Shown piece after piece: positions 14,926-22,296 of a DNA stretch of 27,816 nt. The position numbers and the translations under genes were made by a program. The stretch lies in contig UQHL01000029.1 in the NCBI GenBank assembly GCA_900540805.1, positions 1 through 27,816 of the forward strand. The letters run 5' to 3'. The notes beneath the pieces were generated by a model. That model saw nothing but the letters and a program-made list of their open reading frames with translations, did no database searches and was not told the DNA's origin. Numbering within the stretch: the stretch's first letter is position 1; each line of letters opens with the position of its first letter. The DNA comes from an uncultured Eubacteriales bacterium (GTDB taxonomy: Bacteria > Bacillota > Clostridia > Christensenellales > Borkfalkiaceae).

Positions 14926-16491
14926 TTGGAAACGGATGGATCTATAAAGGCGAGCCCGAAAAAATTCGACGTCGAAGCACATCACGCCTTTGCGGAAAAG
15001 TGCGCGGAGGAAAGCATTGTCCTGTTGAAAAACGAAAAAAATATTCTTCCGCTGAAGAAAAAGGAACGGATTGCGCTGATCGGGGAGTTTGCCGAGCGCC
15101 CGAGATATCAGGGCGCGGGGTCGTCGATCGTCAATCCCACAAAGCTGGAGAGCTTTCTCGATGCGGTGAAGGAAAGCGAGCTGGATTGCATTGGATACGC
15201 GAAAGGCTATGACAGATACGGCAAGCGAAAGAAGAGGCTGGAGAATGCCGCGGCAGAGCTTGCGGAAAAAATGGATACCATACTATTTTTCGCGGGGCTG
15301 GACGAGGTGAGCGAGGCGGAAGGAATCGACCGCAGAAATATGAAGCTTCCCTCCAATCAGCTGGAGCTGCTGGAACGGCTGTACGCGCTGAACAAGAAGG
15401 TGATCGTGGTGCTTTCGTGCGGAAGCGCGGTGGAATTTGACGCGGTGGAAAGAGCGGACGCCATCGTACACGCTTATCTGGGCGGTCAGGCGGGCGCGCG
15501 CGCGCTGCTCAACGTTTTGACGGGCAAGGTAACCCCGAGCGGCAAGCTTTCGGAGAGTTATCCGTACAGCTACGAGGATTGCCCTTCCGCCCGTTATTTC
15601 CCCGGAAAAGCGGCGACGGCCGAATACCGCGAAGGGCCTTTTGTGGGGTATCGGTATTATGCGACGGCAAAGGTGCCCGTCCGTTATCCGTTCGGCTACG
15701 GGCTCAGTTACACCTCTTTCGAATATTCCGATTTCGAAGTGAACGAAAACGGCGCGGGCTTTACGCTGAAAAATACGGGGGCCGCCGACGGCGCGGAGAT
15801 CGCCCAGTTGTATATCGGGAAGGCCGGAGGTAAAATTTTCCGTCCCGTGCGGGAGCTGAAAGGCTTCAAAAAGGTGTTTCTGAAAGCGGGCGAAAGCGCG
15901 CGGGTGGAAATTCCCTTTGATAAACGCACCTTCCGTTATTATAATGTAAAGACCCACGCATGGGAAGAGGAAGGAGGCAGGTACGAGGTGAGCATAGGCG
16001 CGTCGTCGGAGGATATCCGCCTGCGGGGCGAAATACAGCGGACGGGAACGACGGAGACGATGCCTTATGAGGAGGAGCTGCTGCCTTCCTATTACGCGGG
16101 AAAAACCGACGACGTCGGGGAAAAGGAATTTGAACGGCTGCTGGGCCGCAAGCTTCCCGAGGCAGGCTATCGGTTTTATAAAAAGAACCGAATGGTGATA
16201 GACGAAAACTGCACCGTGGCCGACCTGCGGTATTCCAAACGTTGGGTAGGGCGCCTGTTTTCGGGCGCAATACGGTTTGCCCATGCGTTCCTCTGGAAAA
16301 CGGGCAACCGTTCGGCGGCCAACACGATTATGATGGGCGTATATCATCAGCCCGTGCGCGGGCTTGCAAAGTTCGGCGGAATGTCGCGGCGGCAGATGGA
16401 AGGCATGCTGGAAATGTTCAACGGACATCTTTTTAAGGGGCTGGGCAAATTCCTGACGAAGGGAAAGAAGAAAAAGGAGGCAAACGCATGA
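14926..16491 (+). CDS. GH3 beta-glucosidase, C-terminal part (same frame as N-terminal part)
   Basis: This frame is in phase with the upstream GH3 half; codons from 14902 read LDRLIDLI without a gap. It has the (alpha/beta)6 sandwich with ENILPLKKKERIALIGEFA, the EAEGIDRRNMKLP block that holds the predicted acid/base Glu, and LGGQAGARALLNVLTGKVTPSGKLSESYP. A fibronectin III-like domain contains YPFGYGLSYTSFEYSD and ELKGFKKVFLKAGES. A tail of about 120 residues follows with basic KKKK near the end. TTG 14926 is only the longest frame start; no ribosome-binding site precedes it, so independent translation looks unlikely. Read through, the enzyme would have 804 codons including the TGA, a normal GH3 length. 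Its end overlaps the GtrA-like start by ATGA. Confidence 0.82.
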   Translation: METDGSIKASPKKFDVEAHHAFAEKCAEESIVLLKNEKNILPLKKKERIALIGEFAERPRYQGAGSSIVNPTKLESFLDAVKESELDCIGYAKGYDRYGKRKKRLENAAAELAEKMDTILFFAGLDEVSEAEGIDRRNMKLPSNQLELLERLYALNKKVIVVLSCGSAVEFDAVERADAIVHAYLGGQAGARALLNVLTGKVTPSGKLSESYPYSYEDCPSARYFPGKAATAEYREGPFVGYRYYATAKVPVRYPFGYGLSYTSFEYSDFEVNENGAGFTLKNTGAADGAEIAQLYIGKAGGKIFRPVRELKGFKKVFLKAGESARVEIPFDKRTFRYYNVKTHAWEEEGGRYEVSIGASSEDIRLRGEIQRTGTTETMPYEEELLPSYYAGKTDDVGEKEFERLLGRKLPEAGYRFYKKNRMVIDENCTVADLRYSKRWVGRLFSGAIRFAHAFLWKTGNRSAANTIMMGVYHQPVRGLAKFGGMSRRQMEGMLEMFNGHLFKGLGKFLTKGKKKKEANA

Positions 16492-17216
16492 ACGAGGAAG
16501 AAAAAAAGGAATCGGCGATTACGGAAACAGCGGGGGCAGGTATGCAAACACTTCCCGAAACCGCCCCTGCCATCGCCGAAACGCCGAAAAACGGATTTAT
16601 TGCAAAGTTCAAGGCGTGGTGGAGCAGATTTTCCGAACGGCACCCCAAGGGCAGCAAGCTCATCTGGCAGTTTATCAAATTTTTTGTTTTCTCCAACGGC
16701 GTGACGATCTTTCAATACCTGGTATATACCTTTTTGCCCTATGCATTCGGGCTGGGAATGGCAAAGATCGAATGGATATGGCCGGGGATAGAGCTGCCGT
16801 GGGGCGCGAAATGGACGATCATCGGGTTTGCGCCCGCGTATAACGCGGCGGGAGAGGTGATTATCGGCGGGGGCCTGGGATATACGATTTCTTTTTGGAT
16901 CGGCTCGTTTCTGGCGCAGTGTATCAATTTTCCGCTGCAAAGGAATATCACCTATAAATCTAAAGGAAAGATTCCCTTTCAGATTATGTGGTATTTTATC
17001 GCGTGGGTATTGATTACGTTTGCGACGACGGCGCTGAACAGCCTTTGGCTGCCGCTGGCGGCGGAGCACTTACCGACCGCGCTGTATCAGGTCATCAATA
17101 CCGTGGTAGTGGGCGGCATTTCCATGGTCATCTTCTTCCCCATTTTCAAAATCGTTTTTCCCGAAGGCGAGCCCAAAAAGGAAAATGAGCTTACAAAAGA
17201 AGAAAAACAAAATTAA
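16488..17216 (+). CDS. GtrA-like multi-span membrane protein
   Basis: This 242-residue protein has an Ala/Pro/Glu-rich cytoplasmic N-terminal extension of about 55 residues. A four-span GtrA/DPMS-like core follows, beginning LIWQFIKFFVFSNGVTIFQYLVYTF and including the characteristic NFPLQRNITYKSKGK loop between spans 2 and 3. GtrA-family proteins are thought to flip or present undecaprenyl-linked sugars for cell-envelope glycosylation. The core carries an extra hydrophilic insert (KIEWIWPGIELPWGAKW) between spans 1 and 2. The start is ATG after AAGGAGG, overlapping the GH3 stop, and a glycosyltransferase follows 24 nt later, the usual partner of GtrA. Confidence 0.85.
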   Translation: MNEEEKKESAITETAGAGMQTLPETAPAIAETPKNGFIAKFKAWWSRFSERHPKGSKLIWQFIKFFVFSNGVTIFQYLVYTFLPYAFGLGMAKIEWIWPGIELPWGAKWTIIGFAPAYNAAGEVIIGGGLGYTISFWIGSFLAQCINFPLQRNITYKSKGKIPFQIMWYFIAWVLITFATTALNSLWLPLAAEHLPTALYQVINTVVVGGISMVIFFPIFKIVFPEGEPKKENELTKEEKQN

Positions 17217-17240
17217 AACGGCAAAAAGGCGGGTAATAAT

Positions 17241-18272
17241 ATGAAACTGATGAGTTTTGCAGTTCCCTGTTATAATTCGGAAGAATATATGCAGAAATGC
17301 ATAGAGAGTTTATTAAAGGGCGGAGAGGACGTGGAAATCATCGTGGTGAACGACGGCTCCCACGACAATACGCGCGAGATTGCGGAGGACTACGTGCGGC
17401 GTTATCCCTCGATCGTCAAGGCGGTACATAAAGAGAACGGCGGACACGGCTCGGGCGTGAATAAGGGCCTGGAGCTTGCCTCGGGCCTCTACTACAAAGT
17501 GGTGGATTCGGACGACTGGCTGGACGAGACCGCGCTTAAAACGTTGCTTGATACGATAAAAAAGCATAGGACGGAAAACGTCTTGCCCGATCTGTACCTG
17601 ACCAATTTCGTCTATGAGAAGGTATATGAGGGCGGCAGATATGTGAGACGCTTTACAAAGAATTTTCCCGTAAATAAGTTTTTCGGCTGGGAGAAGGTGA
17701 AAAAGTTTCACACCTCCTCGGTATTGTTGATGCATTCCTTGATCTATAAGACGGAAAAACTGCGCGAGAGCAACACGGTTCTGCCCGAGCATACCTTTTA
17801 TGTGGATAATATTTTTGCGTATAAACCGCTGCCGTATATGAAAAAGCTGTATTATCTGGATATAGACCTTTACCGTTATTTTATCGGGCGCGAGGATCAG
17901 TCGGTGAGTCGGGAGAATATCGTGAGGCGTTACGAACAGCAGATCCGCGTCATGAAAGAAATGGCGGCCGCGTATAGCTACGAGGAAATCAAGAGCTTTC
18001 CGAAGGGATTGAAGAGATATGTGCTGCACGATTTGGGCGTGATTATGACGCTGACGATGATGTTTACGACGGGCGGCAAGGACAATCCGACAAAACGGAA
18101 GCGGGAGCTGAAGGAGCTTTGGAATTATATTAAAGCCAAAGACAAAAAACTGTATCGGTATCTGAAATATAACACGTATCCCGTGATTGTGGATTGGATG
18201 CCGTTTAAGCTGCAGGGCAGGACGATGCTGATGGGATATAAATTTTTCCGCGCCGTGTTGAAATGCAGCTGA
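17241..18272 (+). CDS. Family 2 glycosyltransferase
   Basis: This 343-residue enzyme has a GT-A nucleotide-sugar fold at the N-terminus: FAVPCYNSEEYMQKCIESLL, VEIIVVNDGSHDNT, ENGGHGSGVNKGLELASG and the metal-binding DxD in VVDSDDWLD near residue 92. The C-terminal 200 residues are helical and basic, with FYVDNIFAYKPLPY and RYFIGREDQSVS blocks typical of clostridial GT2 enzymes of the EpsJ/wall-polymer kind. No membrane span is evident, so it is probably a peripheral cytoplasmic enzyme. Pairing with the GtrA-like protein suggests transfer of sugar to a lipid carrier or a wall polymer. It is the last gene before a strong terminator. Confidence 0.9.
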   Translation: MKLMSFAVPCYNSEEYMQKCIESLLKGGEDVEIIVVNDGSHDNTREIAEDYVRRYPSIVKAVHKENGGHGSGVNKGLELASGLYYKVVDSDDWLDETALKTLLDTIKKHRTENVLPDLYLTNFVYEKVYEGGRYVRRFTKNFPVNKFFGWEKVKKFHTSSVLLMHSLIYKTEKLRESNTVLPEHTFYVDNIFAYKPLPYMKKLYYLDIDLYRYFIGREDQSVSRENIVRRYEQQIRVMKEMAAAYSYEEIKSFPKGLKRYVLHDLGVIMTLTMMFTTGGKDNPTKRKRELKELWNYIKAKDKKLYRYLKYNTYPVIVDWMPFKLQGRTMLMGYKFFRAVLKCS

Positions 18273-18288
18273 AATAAGGTGAAAAATA

Positions 18289-18331
18289 CCGCCCCGAACG
18301 AAGCGAGCTCGGGGCGGATTGCTTTTTATTT
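18289..18331. terminator. Bidirectional intrinsic terminator
   Basis: CCGCCCCGA (18289-18297) and TCGGGGCGG (18309-18317) pair around an 11-nt loop, followed by GCTTTTTATTT on the plus strand and TATTTTTC on the minus strand. It ends the GH3-GtrA-GT2 unit and, in the other direction, the minus-strand membrane operon. Confidence 0.88.
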
Positions 18332-18360
18332 CGGGCTTTTCGGGGGACACGCCGCGGCGG

Positions 18361-18816
18361 TTAATCTTTTTTTCTGTTTTCTTTTTCTTCCAAAGCCTCT
18401 TGTTCTCTTTTTCGGGCGTCGTAATTTTTATATCCCGCCTTTTGATTGTCGCCCGCATCCCATTTTTTGCCGCCGACGGAGAGCACCGAAACGACGCCTG
18501 CCAAGGCGGCGATGACGGCAATGACGGGCCAAATGTATTTTTTCGGCTGGGAAAGCGCGAAAATAACGCTGACCGCCGCTATGACAAGCAACAAGGCGCC
18601 GAGAAAGATATCCGATTTTTTAAGGACGCCCGTCTTTTTGGCGACCAGGCCGCGGAGCATAAAAGCCAAACCGCCCGTGCCGCAGATGACGACAATCGCC
18701 CAGTTGAGATTGAAAAAACCGAACGTATCGGGTTTCAATTCGGACAACAGCCAAAGGACGGCCGCCGCCAGCCATGCCAGCGACATCAATAATTTAGTAA
18801 AAAACTGCTTGCTCAT
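18361..18816 (-). CDS. Small four-span membrane protein, unknown function
   Basis: This 151-residue protein has four predicted membrane spans at about residues 10-26, 38-56, 70-88 and 92-113. A hydrophilic Lys/Glu-rich C-terminal tail follows (DARKREQEALEEKENRKKD), likely a short cytoplasmic helix. I do not recognise the family. ATG 18816 has AGGAG 9 nt upstream. It is the last gene of the SPFH/zinc-ribbon operon, 18 nt after its neighbour, so a role in the same membrane complex is inferred. Confidence 0.7.
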   Translation of the reverse strand: MSKQFFTKLLMSLAWLAAAVLWLLSELKPDTFGFFNLNWAIVVICGTGGLAFMLRGLVAKKTGVLKKSDIFLGALLLVIAAVSVIFALSQPKKYIWPVIAVIAALAGVVSVLSVGGKKWDAGDNQKAGYKNYDARKREQEALEEKENRKKD

Positions 18817-18834
18817 ACTTTTTATCTCCTCAGT

Positions 18835-19266
18835 TTATCTTAAGATCACGGAGGCGGACACGGCGCAGATTTCTTCGCCGTCGCCCAGCACCACGCTGTC
18901 GCCGTGAACAAAATTTTTTACCAGCCCGCCGACGCGCAGTTTGAAATTTTTATCGTTTCCCCCGACGGAAAGCGCGGTATAGACCCCGGGCAGAAGCTTC
19001 CCGCCTTTTTCCGCGCGATATACCTCATTTTTAGATAAGATAAAATCGCCCGGCAGATGCGTGACGTTGATTCCCGCTTCCGTGGAAATTACGTCGTCCT
19101 CGCTGTACCGCACGCCCTGCACGATCTTTACCTTGTCGGCGCGCTTTTCGTCCGATTCCGCGCGTTTTTTAACGCCGCGGAGCTTCAGCGTCAATACGAT
19201 CAACGCAATCAGAAAAACGCCTGCCGCCACACTGACGGCGATGAGCGCGAGCTCTTTAGGTTCCAT
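18835..19266 (-). CDS. Single-span protein with C-terminal beta domain, unknown function
   Basis: These 143 residues have one N-terminal membrane span at about 7-28 and a basic juxtamembrane stretch (LRGVKKRAESDEKRADK). A soluble beta-rich domain follows with LPGDFILSKNEVYRAEKGG, LLPGVYTALSVGG and the repeated VHGDSVVLGDGEEIC strands. The N-terminus is short, so the domain is probably cytoplasmic by the positive-inside rule. I do not know the family. GGGAGG sits 8 nt before the ATG. It lies between the zinc-ribbon membrane protein and the four-span protein, in the position where Bacillus operons of this kind carry YdjH, but I see no sequence similarity to claim. Confidence 0.68.
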   Translation of the reverse strand: MEPKELALIAVSVAAGVFLIALIVLTLKLRGVKKRAESDEKRADKVKIVQGVRYSEDDVISTEAGINVTHLPGDFILSKNEVYRAEKGGKLLPGVYTALSVGGNDKNFKLRVGGLVKNFVHGDSVVLGDGEEICAVSASVILR

Positions 19267-19293
19267 GGTTTTTTCCTCCCGTTTAGGATAATT

Positions 19294-20382
19294 TTATTTC
19301 ATCAGAAAATAGAGCGCAAGCCCCGCCAGGGCGGCGACTGCAAGGCCTATCGTTACCGCCAGAGCGACCTTGAGGGCCGAGACGGGGGATTTGCCCGCCA
19401 TTTTTCCGTTCCGCCCGTTGATATAAAAGGAGTAACGCTTTGTTTTATAGAAATAGTTCCCCAGATAAATGGGGATCAGCAGGTACCGATAAGTAACGCC
19501 GCCGTACGCGGTACGCATATCGAAACGTTCGACGGTATCATAGCTATACTGTCCCAGAATATCCCGCTTCACTTCCGTTTCCATTTGAGCGCGCGCCTGC
19601 GCCCAACAGGTTTCCCCGTCCTGCGCGCCCAGTCTCGCGGAAAAGCCGTACAAAAAATCTTCCTCGTAAAGCACGCTGTTATGGTAGTCGTAATACATGA
19701 TTTTGTTTATGTATCGGGGCGGAACGACGTCGGTGGCGCTGACGGCGAAATCGTTAAACGATTTTTGATAATCGCCCGAGACGGAAAAGGTCCGCGTTCT
19801 GCGGCGCGTTTCGGGCTTTCCGTTGACCGTTACGGTTTCGGTATAATGCTCGCAGAGCACGCCCGAATAATCGGTATAGGTTTCCGCGTCGAAGGTAAAG
19901 GCGGGCAGATAGACCCCGTTCAGCGTTTCGGCGCGGAAGGATTTTTTGAAATCGTCGGGGGCAAAAAGTCTTTTCTTCGCCCAGTGCGAAGCGGTTTCCG
20001 CGGCCTTTTGCTTTCCGACGGAAAAGGGCAGAAGCATATCGGGGCGCAGGACGGCGAATTCCTCCCGTTCCACGACGGAGGGGGACCCGCAAAACGGGCA
20101 GACGCGCGCGATTTCCCGTTTGTCGAGAGCCTGTTCGGCGTTGCAGTTGGAGCAGTGATAGACATGCGTTTCCCGCGACCAGCCGTCGGAAGCTTTTTTC
20201 ATGTACCGCAGCTCGAATTCCATGCCGGGCGTCGCCGCGATCTGTTTTATCGTGCCGCAGCTCGGGCATTTGAGCGCGCCCGAGACGGGATCGAATTGCA
20301 GGTTGTCGCCGCAGCCCGGACATTTTTCTCCGCTTACGGCTACCGTATCGCATTCCGCAAAATCGTTTTGTAGCGTTTCCAT
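19294..20382 (-). CDS. Zinc-ribbon membrane protein (YdjG-like)
   Basis: This 362-residue protein starts with two zinc-binding modules: CPGC (21-24) with CPSC (39-42), then CSNC (77-80) with CPFC (95-98). A large alpha/beta middle follows with YINKIMYYDYHNSVLYEEDFLYG and IPIYLGNYFYKTKRYSFYINGRNGK, and a single C-terminal membrane span near 340-360 with a very short tail. The architecture fits the TFIIB-ribbon proteins related to Bacillus YdjG, which with YdjH anchors PspA-type proteins to the membrane. No good SD precedes the ATG; the nearest GGAG is about 22 nt away, and the SPFH stop lies 7 nt before the start, so reinitiation after the upstream gene is likely. Confidence 0.78.
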   Translation of the reverse strand: METLQNDFAECDTVAVSGEKCPGCGDNLQFDPVSGALKCPSCGTIKQIAATPGMEFELRYMKKASDGWSRETHVYHCSNCNAEQALDKREIARVCPFCGSPSVVEREEFAVLRPDMLLPFSVGKQKAAETASHWAKKRLFAPDDFKKSFRAETLNGVYLPAFTFDAETYTDYSGVLCEHYTETVTVNGKPETRRRTRTFSVSGDYQKSFNDFAVSATDVVPPRYINKIMYYDYHNSVLYEEDFLYGFSARLGAQDGETCWAQARAQMETEVKRDILGQYSYDTVERFDMRTAYGGVTYRYLLIPIYLGNYFYKTKRYSFYINGRNGKMAGKSPVSALKVALAVTIGLAVAALAGLALYFLMK

Positions 20383-20389
20383 AGTTTTA

Positions 20390-21493
20390 TTATTTTAATT
20401 TTTCTCCGCACTCGGGACAGAATTTGGCGTTTTCCAAAAGCTTTGCGCCGCATTTGGGACAGAGCGTTTCGACGGGCGTTCCGCATTCGGAGCAAAACTT
20501 TGCGCCCGCGAGCAGCCGCGTGCCGCATTTTTTGCAGACGCCGCCCGCCGCGCCGCCGTCTGTTTTTGCGCCGCAGCGCGCGCAGAATTTCGCGCCCGCG
20601 GGGACTTCCGCGCCGCATTTGGGGCAAAGGGACGCCGTTCCGCCGCCGTTTGCCGCGGACATTTCCTTGACGGCATTCATCATCTGCATGCCCATGCCGA
20701 GGCCCAGGCCCGCGCCCATCGCGCTGCCCGCCGTACCCGGGTTTTTTGCCGCGTCCTTGAGCGCGTCCGCCTGCGCCATACGGGTATAGACGTCCATATT
20801 CCGCCGAAACATGCCCAGGCGCGCGTTTTCGTCCATGGCTTTTTCCAGCTCCGCGGGCAGGGAGACGTTTTCGAAATTGAAGTCGGACAGCTCCAGCCCC
20901 AGCTCGGAAAATCTTTTTTCGAGAGAAGCCTTTACCGCGTCGCTCAGCTCCATGAGGTTTGCCGCCATGTCAACGACGGAGATGCCGCTTTCGCCGAGCG
21001 CGTCCGAAATAGCCATGACCAGCATACTGCGGATATGGTCGGAAATGTCCTCCGTCCGATAGGTGGAATGGGAGCCGGAAAGCTCGGTCATAAACACATA
21101 CGGGTCCTTGACACGGAAGGAATAGGTGCCGTAGCCGCGTACGCGCACCGCGCCGAAATCGGGATCGCGGAGCATGATGGGATTTGCCGTACCCCAACGC
21201 TGTTTGGTGAAGCGATTGGTGCTGACAAAATATACCTCCGATTTGAAGGGCGTTTCGAAACCGTATTTCCAGGACAAAAGAGCGGTGAGAACGGGAAGGC
21301 TGTCGGTGTCCAGCTTGTAATAGCCCGGAAGAAAGACGTCGGCCATGCGGCCCTTGTCGCAGAATACCGCCGCCTGGCCCTCGCGGACGGTGAGCGCGGA
21401 ACCGCGTGCGATTACGTTCTTTTTGGTGTCTATTTTATACACCAAGGTGTTATGCGAATTGTCCGACCATTCGATCACTTTGAGAAGCGCCAT
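20390..21493 (-). CDS. SPFH-domain protein with C-terminal zinc ribbons (YdjI-like)
   Basis: This 367-residue protein has an N-terminal SPFH/band-7-like domain, with the typical ALTVREGQAAVFCDKGRMADVFLPGYY opening and RVRGYGTYSFRVKDPYVFM, and DVYTRMAQADALKDAA at the helical end. A Gly/Met-rich linker (AMGAGLGLGMGMQMM) follows, then paired zinc ribbons of the CPKCGAEVPAGAKFCARCG kind, with three such double-Cys pairs and a final CPECGEKLK. This is the layout of Bacillus YdjI and its relatives, linked to membrane stress and PspA. There is no N-terminal hydrophobic hairpin, so membrane attachment would be indirect. GGAGG precedes the ATG and the promoter at 21528-21556 is near perfect. It is the first gene of a four-gene operon. 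Confidence 0.87.
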   Translation of the reverse strand: MALLKVIEWSDNSHNTLVYKIDTKKNVIARGSALTVREGQAAVFCDKGRMADVFLPGYYKLDTDSLPVLTALLSWKYGFETPFKSEVYFVSTNRFTKQRWGTANPIMLRDPDFGAVRVRGYGTYSFRVKDPYVFMTELSGSHSTYRTEDISDHIRSMLVMAISDALGESGISVVDMAANLMELSDAVKASLEKRFSELGLELSDFNFENVSLPAELEKAMDENARLGMFRRNMDVYTRMAQADALKDAAKNPGTAGSAMGAGLGLGMGMQMMNAVKEMSAANGGGTASLCPKCGAEVPAGAKFCARCGAKTDGGAAGGVCKKCGTRLLAGAKFCSECGTPVETLCPKCGAKLLENAKFCPECGEKLK

Positions 21494-21527
21494 TTTTTTC
21501 CTCCGAACGATAGATTGTTACGATAAT

Positions 21528-21556
21528 ATTATACTATGTTTTTTATCGGGTGTCAA
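21528..21556 (-). promoter_or_regulatory. Consensus sigma-A promoter of the SPFH operon
   Basis: On the minus strand, TTGACA (21556-21551) and TATAAT (21533-21528) are perfect boxes with a 17-nt spacer. The leader to the ATG at 21493 is about 28 nt. No alternative-sigma signature is visible, so the operon is probably expressed constitutively at a high level unless repressed. Confidence 0.88.
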
Positions 21557-21595
21557 TTTTATAAAGATTATTTTTTGAAAGACGTTTGAGCCTGC

Positions 21596-21624
21596 TTGAC
21601 ATTCGTCGTATTATTTTATATACT
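21596..21624 (+). promoter_or_regulatory. Consensus sigma-A promoter of the winged-helix/zinc-ribbon gene
   Basis: TTGACA (21596-21601) and TATACT (21619-21624) are 17 nt apart, back to back with the SPFH promoter with 39 nt between the two -35 boxes. The open frame of the downstream gene extends to the TTG of this -35 box, which therefore should not be taken as the start codon. Confidence 0.85.
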
Positions 21625-21658
21625 TTTCATAGAAAAGCGATCGCAGGGAGGCCGAAAG

Positions 21659-22153
21659 TTGGACGCGATAGAAAAAGCTTTGAAAAGATTGCTGGTTTTA
21701 AGCATTGCCTTTTCCGTGATGTTTGCCGCGGGGATTCCCCTGATTCCCGTAGGCGCCTCAAAGGGGCTTTGGGCGCTGATGATCGTCGGGATCGTATTTA
21801 CGGCGGCGGGGTTTTATGGTACGCCCATGCTGTGGACGGCTTACGGCGCGCGGCGGGGCTTGAGGCGGCTGGTATATGCCGTGACGAAAGAGCATCTGCT
21901 TACGGTGACGGAGCTCGCCTCGCAGCTGGGAAAATCCGAAAAGAACGTAAGAAGCATGCTGACGGATTGTTTTAATCGGGGCTATCTCGTCGGCTATGTC
22001 CGCAAGGGAGACGAGCTGGCGCCGAACGAGGCGCAGTCGCCCTTCGAAAAACTGCATGCGGCGGAATGTAAATATTGCGGCGCGAAGTTTACCTATAAGG
22101 GCGCGGACGCCGTCTGTCCTTACTGCGGCGCGATGAATGAAGAAAAGCGTTAA
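21659..22153 (+). CDS. Membrane protein with winged-helix and zinc-ribbon domains
   Basis: The start chosen is TTG 21659, because GGGAGG (21646-21651) is 7 nt upstream and the frame beyond it runs into the promoter. The 164-residue product has two membrane spans (about 10-30 and 37-55). A winged-helix-like segment follows (LRRLVYAVTKEHLLTVTELASQLGKSEKNVRSMLTDCFNRGYL, about 68-112), then a C-terminal zinc ribbon (CKYC 137-140, CPYC 153-156). The membrane-wHTH-ribbon layout suits a membrane-bound sensor or adaptor rather than a classic repressor. It is divergent from the SPFH/zinc-ribbon operon and shares the ribbon theme, so a role in the same system is inferred. Confidence 0.8.
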   Translation: MDAIEKALKRLLVLSIAFSVMFAAGIPLIPVGASKGLWALMIVGIVFTAAGFYGTPMLWTAYGARRGLRRLVYAVTKEHLLTVTELASQLGKSEKNVRSMLTDCFNRGYLVGYVRKGDELAPNEAQSPFEKLHAAECKYCGAKFTYKGADAVCPYCGAMNEEKR

Positions 22154-22209
22154 AAAGGGAACGGGCGGCTGTTTTTTTCAAGGAACTGCAAAGAAAAACG
22201 CAAAAAGCG

Positions 22210-22271
22210 TTACGTTTTGTGAAAAAGAGGTTATAATAAAGGGAAGGGCGACGGAAAGCTCCGCCGTCCTT
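22210..22271 (+). promoter_or_regulatory. Promoter and 5'-end hairpin of the SDR gene
   Basis: TTACGT (22210-22215) and TATAAT (22232-22237) are 16 nt apart. The stem AAGGGCGACGG (22244-22254) with CCGCCGTCCTT (22261-22271), one G-U and one A-C mismatch, would begin at the transcript's first bases. It may stabilise the mRNA or modulate translation, since the next start lacks a strong SD. Confidence 0.5.
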
Positions 22272-22296
22272 ACTATTTATTTTTATGGGGTTACTT

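Noticed and set aside
19057..20373. 438-codon plus-strand frame opposite the zinc-ribbon protein
   Set aside because: The minus strand carries paired CxxC ribbons, a membrane span and operon spacing. The plus frame is rich in Arg, Phe and Gly with no motifs.
20443..20670. Arg-rich frames opposite the SPFH zinc ribbons
   Set aside because: They are artefacts of the GC-rich Cys/Gly/Ala codons of the zinc-ribbon region read on the other strand.
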